This document shows, in pieces, positions 31,819-42,604 of a stretch of DNA of 64,000 nucleotides. The DNA comes from Cherax quadricarinatus. Lineage: Eukaryota; Arthropoda; Malacostraca; Decapoda; Parastacidae. The notes beneath the pieces are model-generated. The model saw only the letters and a program-made list of their open reading frames with translations, ran no database searches and had not been told where the DNA came from. Each line of letters opens with the position of its first letter. The stretch's first letter is position 1. The position numbers and the translations under genes were made by a program. The stretch is taken from NCBI RefSeq assembly GCF_038502225.1, contig NW_027195518.1, forward strand, positions 1 to 64,000, written 5' to 3'.

Positions 31819-32856
31819 CTAAACCGTTACCGCTAGTACCCGCCTCCGCACCTCACAATTCCCCCTCCCCCTCATCACCCACGATATATATATATAATCC
31901 ACTATTATATAATCCAAAGCTCTTATGACACTCTCATCGAACCCTCCCACATCTAGGCTTAGTGCACGCAGAACCGACACCCCTCGGCCCCCCACCCCCT
32001 GTACTACCCTACTTAACCAATACCTAACACCCTCCAGTCCCCCACAAAAGTATACGGCATGGAACGCCGTCTCATCCTCCCCACAGATTCCACACCTTCC
32101 GCCCACAATTACCCCTCTGGTTCTTAAAACCTCCCCCGACGGTAGCATGCCATGCAAAAAACGATACATTACCTCCCTTACCCTAGGCTTTAACTTCAAC
32201 TTGCTAAACCTATACCAAATACTCGTCCATGCGTACATGGGGAACAATCCCTCAACTGGTACAACAATCCTGTCTGCAAGCAGCTTACACAAAACCCCTA
32301 CTCGAATTTTCCTGGGTTCTCTAACCAATATCAAAGCCCTCAAAATAATTTCACATTCCCTCAACTCCACACCACCATACAACTTACCCAACCTATCATA
32401 TACTTTTCCCAGCTGCCCTCCACTCACACCTTCGCGCAAAACCTCCCATTTAAGAAACACACATTTAATCCTCCTTCTCAGATCCATCATCCCCAACCCA
32501 CCCTGGCGCACAGGTAACATTACAACCTCTCTCCTCAGCCAATCGCACCTTGAACCCCACAAAAAATTAAACACTCGTCTCAGAATTCCCACAATCGCCG
32601 TCCCTGTTAATGGGAACACGGCTGCTACGTGCCAAACCTTACTATACAATAATACATTTATAACAATCACTCGTTGCACGAGAGTCAGATGAAGAGGTCG
32701 CAATGCACCCAGACGCCCCTGAATCCTTTCCATTAATCTATTCGAGTTTTCCTCTCGAGCAGCGTCCAAATCACCCTTATAGGTGATACCACAAATTTTT
32801 AAAGACACCGTTTGTTTTCTCACAACGTTACATCTCCCCCCCCCCCTTCCACCCAA
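31819..32856 (-). pseudogene. LINE-B ORF2 C-terminal third (thumb to zf-RVT)
   Basis: Continues the RT frame after a shift in a run of ten G (plus-strand C, about 32830-32840). It includes ICGITYKGDLDAAREEN, a segment typical after L1-type RT, and near the end CGICGEDETAFHAVYFC, the Cys-Cys-His-Cys pattern of zf-RVT domains. Compared with copy 2, the last residues are lost: a one-base insertion near 31816 makes an early stop, whereas copy 2 runs on to MCRNRELYGRR. Confidence 0.85.
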
Positions 32857-32861
32857 TCACC

Positions 32862-34007
32862 CTACCCCATGATCATTGACTTCTCTCTATTTACCTGCAT
32901 CCCTGTTGCATTTCCGAACTGTTGCACAACATCATCCAAAACACCCAACGCCATCCCCTCTCGAACCAGGACTGTTGTATCGTCTACGTATCCTATTATT
33001 CCCGGCCACACTTTCCCTACCCCCCCCCTCGTACCTCCACTCGTGTCACATACACAACGTTCAACCATTCTATAGAAGGGGTCCTGAATGCACGCAAACA
33101 ACATTTGTGACATGGAACACCCCTGCCTAAGTCCCCTACCCATTACAATCTCCTCCCCCAAGCATCCATTAATCTGTACCCTCATCTTGGCTCCATTGTA
33201 CAACGTGGTTACCCAATTAACTATTTCTTCCCCATAACCCTGCCTCCTAAGTTTAGCTCCCAATGCTCCTCTGTCCACCCTGTCATAGGCCCCCTGCCAG
33301 TCTAAAGCCAACAACGCCGCCCTCCCTCCCCCCCCTTTTGACTCCACAAAACTTCTCAGTATTCCATGACCCTCAATCATCGACCTTCCAGGCAAACCAT
33401 ACTGCGTTTTCGAAACCACTCTCCCTACCACACATTTTAACCGATTACCCAAGACTTTAGCGAACAACTTATAATCAGCACATAACAGAGATATGGCACG
33501 GTACTCCTTGAGGGTGTGCTGCCCCTTACCCTTCTGGACCAACACTACAACTGCTGTTGCTTGCTTGTCCCCCATCACATCCTTCTCCTTCATCTGATTA
33601 AATAAACTACCCATGAAACTCCTTATCACCTCCCAATGTTGGAGATAAAATTCAGCCGGGAGACCGTCTATTCCCGGTGCTTTGCCTTTCCTCATTCCCC
33701 TTAAAGCCAACTCTATTTCCTCCTCTGTTATTACCCCCCCTAAAGCCTTTCTATCACTATTCCCTAAATTACACGTCACATACTCACACACCTTCTCTAA
33801 ATCCACATTTCCCACCTTCCCCCTTGTCCAATACCCTTCATACCATTTATCCGCATACGCACACATTCCTTTTGTAGTTAGTATCTCCTGACCCATTCTA
33901 TAACCCCCCGCCATCTCGTGTACCTCTAACCTCGGAATAGCTGTAACCTGCTGTCTTTGTTTTTGATGTCGCAACACACACGCCGATGGTTTGTCTCCCC
34001 AAAGCAC
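32862..34007 (-). pseudogene. LINE-B ORF2 reverse transcriptase domain
   Basis: About 345 residues of L1/Tx1-type RT: GKAPGIDGLPAEFY, KEYRAISLLCADYKLFAKVL, ALDWQGAYDRVDR, GRGLRQGCSMSQMLFA, GYVDDTTVLV with catalytic YVDD at 32979-32990, then the NREKS segment that precedes the thumb. RT copies the element RNA at the nicked target. The domain itself is unbroken. Frameshifts lie just before (about 34010-34140) and just after (32856). Confidence 0.88.
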
Positions 34008-35055
34008 CTCCTCTACCCCTGCCTGCCCCCCTTACCGCTTGAAACCTCTCATTTTGTAACTCCCTCAGTCTCCCCTTGACCTCGACAATTTCATCCATAG
34101 GATAGTTGCCCCCCACAGCCCCCTTCCCATAACAGCCCCTTTACCTGTCCTCCAGATAATTTGAAAGCCCATATTTAAAATCATTTATACGTTTGCCCAC
34201 CCCCACATAATATTTCCTAATCCTTTCCTTGGCAACACAATCCCACCATTGTACGACATCTTCCACTCCCTGTGCCTCCTCGCTCAGCTCCTTCCATAGG
34301 ACAGAAAATCCCTCTAACCCCTCCTCATCACTCAATGCACTTATATTTAATTTCCAGTAACTCCTGTATATTTCTGCAAGCGCCTCCCACTCAACCTCCA
34401 CCAACACTGCTCTATGATCCGACCATGCTACTTCAACAGTTTTGAAAACTCTCACTACAACCCCGTGAGAAAGATACACTCTATCTAACCTCGCTGCATA
34501 CCCTCTCCTAACAAATGTATGCTCTGTCTCCTACGCCCCCCGTCGAATGCATCTCTTAACCTAATATCCCTCAATAAATCTCGGAGGGCCACCGACACAT
34601 AACCTGCCCCTTTCGGTTCCACATCAGCCCTCCTAATGACGCAGTTCCAATCACCTCCTACTATTGCCACCTCCGGTAATGCACCGAAAAAAACACAAGG
34701 TCCTCGCACACAAACTCCTGCTTCACCTGTACGTTATTCTCTGCAGGCGCATATACACTAATAAAAGCCACACGTTTTCCCATCCACAAACCATCTACGA
34801 GCAACACCCTTCCCCCTCCCCCCCCTCACTTCTCTGCAAAACAAACGGGCTCGCCTCCCTAATTAATATACCCACTCCCCCTTTCAAACGGGCAGATGGC
34901 AGGGTTACCACCTGAAACCCCTCCATCTCCAACACCCTACCCTCCTTAAAATTGTGCTCCTGTAGGAACACAACATCCACTCTAAATTTATTCAGAAACA
35001 TTCGAAACCATTCTCTCTTTACACTATTACACAAACCATTAACGTTTACTGTCAT
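34008..35055 (-). pseudogene. LINE-B ORF2 endonuclease and linker (several frameshifts)
   Basis: The likely start is ATG at 35055-35053, giving MTVNVNGLCNSVKREWF, the usual LINE endonuclease beginning. VVFLQEHN follows, then a GGVGILIRE segment. The frame then shifts in the C-rich tract at 34800-34830. GGDWNCVIR (the GD-x-N motif) is found in another frame at 34485-34709, and WSDHRAVLV (SDH motif) in a third at 34141-34479, followed by the EN-RT linker. Motif order is complete. At least three indels break the frame, mostly near homopolymers. Confidence 0.8.
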
Positions 35056-35097
35056 ACACCGGAGGCCTATTAAAGTTTCCACCCCTGCCTCCTCTCT

Positions 35098-36387
35098 TCA
35101 CTCTTCCGATTGCCACCAGAACGTGTGGGACCACTTGTCACCTGTACACTTCCCTCTCCCCCCCCCCTTCTTTCGGTGCCTCCTGTCATGGCTACCACTA
35201 CCTTCACCTTCTGCCCATATTTGCTTCCCAGTCCGCTGCGCTGGCGTTAGGACATCATCTGAATCCGATGCAGCAGCTCTCTTTCTTGTGACAGGCGCAT
35301 CCTCCATGGCATGGTCTGGGGATGCCTCACAATGTACCTCTACCTCCACTGTACACAGTGACAAAGATCTCGGTGACACCTCAGTCACGCTGTCACTCCC
35401 GTCGTCCGAATAGTTCTGTTGTTGATGCCCCACATCCTTCACCTCGTCTTCTACCACCCTGCCAGGAGCAGCCACCTCCTCAGGCGGTGACAAGGACTTC
35501 AGAACCTCGGCTAATTCCACCCTGCCAGGAGCAGCCACCTCCTCAGGCGGTGACAAGGACTTCAGAACCTCGGCTAATTCCTCCTCAAGTTCCAACACTT
35601 CCTCCTGTACTTTTTGCTCAACCCGATCCACTGGAAGTGTGTCTGGACCAGGTAACTGGTCAAGGGCCTCACCCTCTCCCCCAGCCTTATACGCCTCATC
35701 CACTATCTCGCTCCATAGACGACCACGCCCTCCTTCACGTCATTGATCAACACCTGCTTTCCCCGGTGTAGAAGCGGATGTCTCCGCCCCTGGGCCAGGA
35801 GCTCGTTGCCGCTTCCCACACTCCGCCGCTATGTGATCATATTCCCCACATAGTCGGCAGGTAAGCCTTTGCCCCGCGTATGACACCATGACCTGTGTCC
35901 TGAATTCCTTTAGGTACACGTAAGACGGTATGGGGTGTCGCAATGACATTTTTAGGTTAAAAGTGCCCTCCGGCATACCTGTGTAGGCACCCGACACCCA
36001 CTTACCATGCTGGGCCAAATGAACAGTTCCGTATTCCTCAAATACTTTTCTGATATCTGTCTCATCCGCCTCAAAGGGGACATTACGCAGTTTAATCCAT
36101 GTATAATGTCTGGATACATCGATCATCCTCACACGCACAGCTGGTGTTGCATCAAGACTTACGTCCTGAAAACGGTTGACCAACGACTCGTAAACCGTTG
36201 CTGAGAGCAGTTTCACAAAAAATCTATGTGCTCCGTTCAATGCTACGCCGTACAACTCTCCATCCTGAATGCCATACGTGTCTCTGATGATTTTAGGTAG
36301 TAATACCTGGGCTGAAGCTGGCGTTATTGCCCCACTGAGAAGTTCAACACTGACAGTGTTAATCCTGCGTCTATAACTGCACGCCAT
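35098..36387 (-). pseudogene. LINE-B ORF1 (ZCCHC3-like RNA-binding protein) with in-frame TGA
   Basis: 429 codons in one frame from ATG 36387, with TGA at 35742-35740. Residues 1-100 are of unknown fold. VKLR-like TWIKLRNVPFEADETDIR (an RRM-like segment) follows, then TGMPEGTF, IPSYVYLKEFRTQVMVSY, and a CRLCGEYDHIAAEC zinc knuckle at about residues 185-198. This is the pattern of Tx1-type LINE ORF1 proteins, which coat element RNA. After the TGA the frame is Glu-rich and Lys-rich. It contains a 21-residue direct repeat coded by a 63-bp duplication (35456-35518, 35519-35581). CGA to TGA is the likely cause of the stop. Confidence 0.82.
35456..35581. repeat. 63-bp tandem duplication in LINE-B ORF1
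   Basis: Two adjacent 63-bp copies (each starting accctgccaggagcagccac) are the same base for base except at the right edge. The reading frame is kept and 21 residues are added. Confidence 0.92.
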
Positions 36388-36393
36388 GTTGAC

Positions 36394-36691
36394 TAATGTT
36401 TATTATTATTAAAGATTCGCCGGTATTCTCCCGGCCCGGGCCTTTTCCAAGTGGTGGCCCGGCCTTGGCTCCCTCTTTAGGGAGTGTCTGAGACCTAAGT
36501 CTCCCATGGGAGGAGGCACAAGTACCTCCTCATCTTTGGGACCAACTGTCCCCAGGCCTAGCCACAAGCTGGGCCTCTCTGGTCTGCCATCCCCGCCCCA
36601 AGGGGGCTAATGGGAATGACAGTCTTGTGAGCTACAAGTTCTGGCTCAGGCACCTACCCTACCCTAGAAGGGTTAGGCATGGTGTCGATGA
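36394..36691 (-). mobile_element. SINE-V copy forming the 5' end of the LINE-B insertion
   Basis: A full-length SINE-V with (TAA)n tail. In element sense its tail runs into attagtcaac and then the LINE-B ORF1 ATG at 36387. Its own 5' end (atcgacaccatgcc) abuts the outer target duplication at 36692. There is no target repeat between SINE-V and LINE-B. See the findings for the template-jump reading. Confidence 0.85.
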
Positions 36692-36702
36692 AAATACACA
36701 CT

Positions 36703-36859
36703 GAACGTTTATCTTTGTACTGACACAAACTGTCCCTCGTCCACTATGCATTATATCCCTTTATAACTATGTTAAATACAAGATTACACAAGATTATTCA
36801 TTACATCAACCAAAATACTTAAAAGATACATTATTATTATTATTATAAAGAAAGAGAAG
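36703..36859. other. Spacer with (ATT)n and a short decapod-type repeat piece
   Basis: AT-rich, with (ATT)5 near 36830 and gaagcgctaaacctac at its end, which is the LINE-A1 target. No gene. Confidence 0.45.
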
Positions 36860-37126
36860 CGCTAAACCTACTATTCTATTCTATTCTATTTGATTCGCCA
36901 GTATGGTGTCCCAGCCCGGGTTCTCTTCCATTTTGGTGACCTGGCATTTGTTCCCCGGGTAAGGAAGTGTCATTTATCATTTCTTGCACATGCGGGGCAG
37001 TTCTTGAGTGGGAAGGGGGGGTACCTCACCGGCTCTATGGCCAGATGACGTACCAAACGTTACTGTGCACTAAGGGTGGCTGGTGTGCAGTGCAATGGAG
37101 GCCCAAAGCAGGCCCTCACAGCGACT

Positions 37127-38092
37127 TCAATGGGGAGGAGGATGACGTGCAACGACTGGAAGTAAGGTTTCCAAGTCTCTGATCGCTAAGTACACAAGTT
37201 GTGCTGCCTCATCCTCTCGGGCCTGCCCAACTGGGGTCATTGGGAAGTGTCTACGGTGAAGGGGCATTGTAGCCTGGAAGTCTAACAGGTAGTGCACAAA
37301 GGGCTACGGAACAATTCGGTCACAATGGGCACAGAGCTCCTCTCGTGCCCATTCAACAATCTGTGTAGTGGTGGGATACCCTAAGCATAGGCAGTGGATA
37401 TGCACCCTCAGTTCTCTGGACTGTGTCTGAACACTTGGAGGGGGCATCCAGTGGGTCACCCTGACATACCAGCTAAGGCTCTGTGAGTCCCCAGGGTCAG
37501 GGAGTGGGCTCCTGGCCGCACCGGCAGCCCACAGCGGAATCTGGCACCATGTAGTTCGCTGCCAGTCTGTCGCAGCCTCCCACCTAGAGCAATGTCATGG
37601 GCAGGAGCTTCCGTGTGGCATGTGCTACCGATCACACCCATCTGCGGCTGGGATGCAGTGGAATTACCTGTCCCTGGCAGACCCGTAAATCCCTCATCAG
37701 TTTGTCAGCCCCTGGGAGTCGGAGATACTTTGCGATCCTCTTGGCAGCTAGCAGTTGCATCCTGTCTTCAAGGGGCTGCAGAGGTGCCTCAAGGGTCAGA
37801 GTCATTGCATTGGCACACCTAGGAGCCCCAGCATGGCCTGTACAGCTGTGTTCTGGATCACACAGAGGGATTTGATGTTTGTGGGTCTGGCATGAACCAG
37901 AGCAAGTGCCCCATACTCAATGAGGGAGCGTATTGCCTGGATGAAGAACACCCTCTTGACCTTGAGGCTGGCCCCAACCCTAGGGTTGGCCATTGCACTC
38001 AATGCCCTGACCCTCTCCAGAGCCCTCTCTTTAATGTGGTGCACATGTTTCTGGAGGGTGAGGCGCCTGTCAATGTAGATGCCAAGGTACCT
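37127..38092 (-). pseudogene. LINE-A1 ORF2 C-terminal part, RNase H missing
   Basis: Reading in broken frames gives HHIKERALERVRALSAMANP and a LVHARPTNIKSLCVIQNTAV stretch (38044-37802), then shifted sequence matching A2. After the 555-bp deletion it continues in LWAAGA, a WYVR segment, and CAHC...H...D, where A2 has the CAHC...H...C cluster. It probably makes nothing functional. Confidence 0.75.
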
Positions 38093-39718
38093 TTAACTGT
38101 GAACCCACTCAAGGTCGATGCCCAGGACCCACAGCCTCTGACTGGGTACCCTGGTGTGAAGGATCATGGCTTTGGATTTTGTCACAGGTATCTTGAGCCC
38201 CAAATGACAGCAAGTGGAAGCCAGCAGATCGAGGTCCTCCTGGGCACGCTGCAAAAGACGGCACTTCCTAGGTACGACAAGTGCCAGGTCATCGGCATAG
38301 CTGAAGAGGAAGGTGCCTCTGGAGAAAGGCAGGTGCACCAGCTTGTGCATCAATACATTGAACAGGGTGGGACTCAGCACCCTGCCCTGTGGAGTGCCGT
38401 TATCCAGGGTCTTGAGAGACGAGGCATGCGCCTGGAAGTATACCCGGGCCCGCCTGTCCTGGAGATAGGAACGAAGCCATGAAAGCAGCCTGCCTTTAAC
38501 CCCCCTGTGGGCCAAGAGTGAGAGGATGGCAGGCACACTGGCTAGCTCAAAAGCTTTCTCAAGGTCAAGAAAGACAATAATGTTGGCTTGGGCGTCCGAC
38601 CCAATGCCGGCCAGTAGAGTGGAAAGGCTTTCGAAAGTGCCCACTCTTCTGGTGAAGCCATAGAAGTGTTTATGAGGAGTGCCAAGCTTCCACCTCAGGC
38701 GCTCCAGCACCATCCTTTCAGATACCTTTGAGATGCAACTGGTGAGGGAGATGGGTTGCACACTGCCAGGATCCCCAGGCTTAGGAATCGGTATGATGTC
38801 AGCCTCCTTCCATACGACAGGGAGTTTGCCAGCTCGCCAAGTCCAGTTGACGACCCCCAGGACAGCTGCATGACCAGAATGGCCAGACCGAGTGATCATG
38901 CCATAGGTGATACCATCATGCCCCGGTGCAATGTCCTGATGAGATGTGAAGGCTGCCTGGAGCTCCTGGTCGGTGAAGTCATCATCCGTGTCGTCCTCAG
39001 CTTGGCATGCCACTTGGATCACCATCATCCTTCTAGGGAGGAGGGTGGCTTGGAGGCCCCAAAGATCCAGAGGTAGTTGAGCCATGGCCACTCTGGAGGT
39101 GAAAAGGTCCACCAGACGTTCTGCCTCCATTGCGGGGTCTGGGTGAAACCAAGCCATACTGCAACACTGCCCAGTGTTCAATAGTAACTTGGTCCAAATC
39201 TCAGATAAAGTGAAGGAGTAGCTGAGGGAGGCACACCACTCGAACCATTTAGCCTGCCAGACCCTGTGTGAGACATGGCGTGCATGCCGCACCACTTCCC
39301 TTAGCAGACGCATGGACTCAAGTGTGGGATTACACCAGTGCATCTTGTGTACCACATTGATGCGGTGGTTCTGCTCCCTGATGTCCTCATTGTATAACCA
39401 CCAGTAACATTTATATGACCCTCTGCCTGTAATCTTAGGTATGGCTGCCTCCGCTGCACATGTGAAGGCCACCTGCAAGCTTTGAGCTGCCTCATCTGGG
39501 TCTTCTGGAAGAGGAGTCTCTGCCCACCAGCGCTCGATGACCTCCTGGAAGCACTGCCAGTCGGCCTTTTTTAGATTCCATCTGGGGGTAGGAGTGGGGA
39601 GCGGGCACCGCTGGACCATCAGCGTGGTGACCATTGCAAAGTGATCGCTGGTGAGACAGGGGTGGACCTCCCATTTTGCACTCAAGAGCAACCTCCTAGA
39701 GATGAGTGTGACTTCCAA
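38093..39718 (-). pseudogene. LINE-A1 ORF2 reverse transcriptase domain
   Basis: A 541-codon open stretch. It opens with the end of the endonuclease (LTSDHFAMVTTLM, SDH motif). RT: APGHDGITYGMI, LTSCISKVSERMVLERL, IVFLDLEKAFELAS, LDNGTPQGRVLSPTLFN, FSYADDLALVVP. Motif order and spacing are those of Jockey/I-group RT. GTPQGR differs from the GTPQGG in A2. A stop at 38093 (LEWVHS*) cuts it before the thumb end. Upstream it is one frameshift from the endonuclease stretch 39728-40204. Confidence 0.85.
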
Positions 39719-40251
39719 GCGGTCACCTTAGTGATGGGATGGCTCACCATTGTTGAGGAGGGCGATCTCAGGGACCTCCTCCAGCACAGCCGCAAGGTGC
39801 CTCCCAGTTGCGTTGGTAGGAGAGACAGAAGAAAGTATTGCGTGGTGGGCATTGACATCCCCAGCCAAAACAAGACCCTCCCGGTGGGCAAGTGCTGCCA
39901 CCTCTGAAATGTCAAGGGTATACCGAGAGCTTCTGTAAATGTTGTAAACCATGAGAGGTCCATCCGGTAGATGTAAGGTGACAGCCTGAACCTCCACGCC
40001 CTCCCCACAGTTGATGGGGTCAATGGAGACTGAATGAGGGACAGTGGTCCTGACGTAGATCGCCATGCCCCTGCCAGTCCCTTCCAGGCGCTGAAGATAG
40101 GCCGAGAATCCCGGAATACATAGCTGCATTTGATGTGACGAATTGGTAAGTGTCTCCTGGAACAGGAAGACATCAACCTCATCCTGAACTGCAGCTTCAA
40201 TCACTAAGTGAATTTTCTGCTACAGCACACAAATGTTCCACTGGAGGATCT
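39719..40251 (-). pseudogene. LINE-A1 ORF2 endonuclease domain
   Basis: EEP-type endonuclease: KILQWNI at the very start (about 40250-40220), a TAG shortly after, then DVFLFQETLTN, GRGMAIYVRTTV, MVYNIYRS, LVLAGDVNAHH (GD-x-N). It nicks target DNA to start TPRT. The early stop also occurs, one codon displaced, in copy A2. Confidence 0.82.
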
Positions 40252-41700
40252 TCAAGGGCCGCAGAGGTGGCCAACTGATTCCATCTCTGCCTGGGACTCA
40301 TCGTCCGTTGCTGGCGACTCTGTGGCCTCCTCCATCATGGACTGGAAGGACTCCTGGATGATGGCTTGAAGTTCCATTGAGTCCTTCCTGTCCAGTAGGA
40401 CCACACCCAGTATCCATGACAGGCGCTGCCTGCAGGCACCCCTGTCCTCCACCGACGGCAGCAGGCGACAGAGGAGTGTTGAAATGACCTCGATGGTTTT
40501 CTTCAGTCGATCAGGAAATGATTCGACCATTACCTCTGCAGGCATTGAGCTGGACGACCCGTCAAGTCGGGGCTGGGTCACTGAGTATGTTTGGGTGGCT
40601 GTCGACACTGCAGCAGCATAAGCTGGGTGCACCCAGGGCCCGGCCTGAGTGTTCATGGGCATCCGGGTCCCCTGGCGGGGAAACTCTGTTTGACTCTGGC
40701 CGCTCACAGCAGGGGCCTGCCCTTGGGAAGAGGCCTGCTGGCTGGATGGCAAGGAATGTTGGTGCCCAGCTGGAACCTGCTGGGCAGTGTGCCTGGCCTG
40801 CAGCCGTGTTTCCCAATGATTCTGTAGTCCTGGCCACCTTGCCATCTGACCCCGTAGTTGACCGCGCTGCTGCAAGCCAGTGCCTGGCCCCTGATGCCAC
40901 TGCTGGGATCCCAGTGCCAGGAACTCGCTGGTAATGCCCTCCTCTGGTATCCGGGGAACTGTGGTTGGAGCCCATACTGACTGTTGCTGGGTGGTTCCAT
41001 GGCTGGGTGACATCGGGGCTGTCGGATTGTTCCGATGATGAACCTGCTGCCAGTGCTGCATCATCACAGGACAGCTCCGGTTCCAGGCATGGTGCCTTTT
41101 TTAACAGTTGGCACACTTGAGCTCTGGCCGAAGGGCTTTGCCAGTTGGCTGTTTGAGGATTGCAATGCAGTCCTTCGAGTCGTGTGCCTTGCTGCACACA
41201 CCACACTTCTTCTCTCACTGGCAGGTGCCTGCAATATGATTGAACCCCTGAGAGTTGAAGCATTGTGCTGGGCCTGACAAGTATGGTCAGGTCTTGAATC
41301 TTCCAGGCCAGTCAGATCATAGGGACGTAAGGGGAGCACCCCTGCAGACTTTCTGAAGCGAACAGTTCCTGACCATACTGAATGCGTTACATAATCCAGC
41401 CCTCCCCTTCAAATCCTCCATAAAGAGTCATTCCATCCCGAGGAAAGATTTGCAGAACCCGTTCCTGAGAGTTAACTTCTCCGCAGCAGAATCCTTCGAG
41501 GCGGTAGGGCACCTTCCAGATGCCTTTACAAAACCCGTTGCAATCGGGAACCTGAATTTGTTGAACATTCCCCTGGCCGCTTGTCCGAGGCCGAGCGGGA
41601 ATTCCTTCCGTTCACTGAGTTCAGCCAGCCCCCGTCCACTCATGGAGGCCGGACATGAATCGGGGGGAGGGGACCCGATCTAACACAGAATTTCCCGAGA
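40252..41700 (-). pseudogene. LINE-A1 ORF1 (zinc-knuckle gag-like protein)
   Basis: The open part 41067-40252 encodes a Gln/Ser/Pro-rich region and a C-terminal helical stretch (LLCRLLPSVEDRGACRQRL). Upstream, matched to A2 base by base, lie knuckle 1 (CFNSQGFNHIAGTC, second Cys lost), a TGA shared with A2, and knuckle 2 (CGVCSKAHDSKDC). The part to about 41700 aligns with A2 ORF1 only loosely and is frameshifted. Stops and lost Cys show it is dead. Confidence 0.72.
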
Positions 41701-41803
41701 GAACACAACACACTCTCTGTTTTCCAATCTCCATCCAATCGATAATCCTTATGAATCTCCAGTCCAGTTTCGTCGAACGCTTCGTTTCTCCCGCTAAACC
41801 TAC

Positions 41804-42000
41804 AATATGTATTAATTTTTCACTTTTTTTATATGGTATTAAAGCCTTCATACAGACATTGTACATAAACAAGTACATATGTAAAGTTTATTATTATTAT
41901 TATTATTTTCATATATATATTTTATTTAAAAAAAATCATATATATAATACATAAAGAACCACAAGCCGGCAAATTAACATAGCAAAAGACCATGGTAGAC
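41804..42000. other. Spacer between the two LINE-A copies
   Basis: AT-rich, with (ATT)6 near 41890-41907 and tatatattttatttaaaa near 41918, which resembles LINE-B 3' ends. A short LINE-B tail is possible but not shown. Confidence 0.4.
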
Positions 42001-42007
42001 AATGTCA

Positions 42008-42259
42008 GTAAAACAAGCCCTTCTAGGGTACAAGCCTGTCATTCCCATTAGCCCCCTTGGGGCGGGGATGGCAGACCAGAGAGACCTAGCTTGTGGTTAG
42101 GCCTGGGGACAGTTGGTCCCTAAGATGAGGAGGTACTTGTGCCTCTTCCCATGGGAGACTTAGGTCTCAGACACTCCCTAAAAAGGGAGCCAAGGCCGGG
42201 CCACCACTTGGGAAAGGCCCGGGCCGGGAGAATATGGGCGAATCTTTAATAATAATAAT
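42008..42259 (+). mobile_element. SINE-V copy just 5' of LINE-A2
   Basis: Starts at agcccttctagggt (5' end and an internal 35 bp missing), then the standard body and an (AAT)n tail. aatgtca stands before (42001-42007) and after it (42260-42266). That right-hand motif also borders LINE-A2. Confidence 0.82.
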
Positions 42260-42604
42260 AATGTCAATACATGGCAACGAAAAGACGTCACACAGGACAC
42301 TCAGCAAGTGCATAGGTGCCAAGAGATCGACAGGATACGATGTCCAGTGTGGAAAGGAGATCATAGGACAGAGAGTGTGTTGTATTTGCTTGGAATATAT
42401 ATCTGTGTTAGTTTATGCACAGATTGGCAACGTTTCTAGTGGTCCTTGGACTGTGTTCAGTGCTTCAGGGCAGTGAGCCACGTGAGGGTGGCTACGGGCC
42501 CCGACTGGGGAACTGAGCCGCACAGCTCTGCACCCAGTGTGGGTGACTGTGAGGTCACAGACAGCAGCTCTGTTGCTGGCTCTGTCCCCATACCTGCAGT
42601 CACC

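Larger units (their letters stand above)
29430..36691 (-). mobile_element. LINE-B (Tx1/L1-like) with SINE-V fused at its 5' end
   Basis: The whole unit lies between two copies of aaatacacact (29419-29429 and 36692-36702). In element sense it is: SINE-V with its TAA tail, ORF1 (36387-35098), ORF2 (35055 to about 31810), 3' UTR, A-run. Four more SINE-V copies later landed in the 3' UTR. Tx1/L1 assignment rests on a ZCCHC3-like ORF1, L1-type RT motifs and a zf-RVT C-terminus. Both ORFs are broken, many times at G/C homopolymers. Confidence 0.85.
36872..41791 (-). mobile_element. LINE-A copy A1 (I-group LINE, RNase H deleted)
   Basis: Exact 12-bp target duplication cgctaaacctac at 36860-36871 and 41792-41803. 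In element sense: 5' leader, ORF1 (zinc knuckles), ORF2 (endonuclease, RT, C-terminal Cys/His), 3' UTR, (AATAG)n tail. Against copy A2 it has lost a 555-bp block (equivalent to A2 47040-47594, exactly 185 codons) that contains the RNase H domain; the join is at about 37543. The 5' half of ORF1 is much more diverged from A2 than the rest. Confidence 0.9.

Noticed and set aside
31925..32692. 255-codon plus-strand ORF, Pro/Thr/Ser-rich
   Set aside because: Antisense shadow of the LINE-B ORF2 C-terminus, whose motifs on the minus strand are clear.
41428..41643. 71-codon minus-strand ORF as a host small gene
   Set aside because: Its bases align with LINE-A2 ORF1 at 42880-43060 in another frame, and it lies within the LINE-A1 target duplications.
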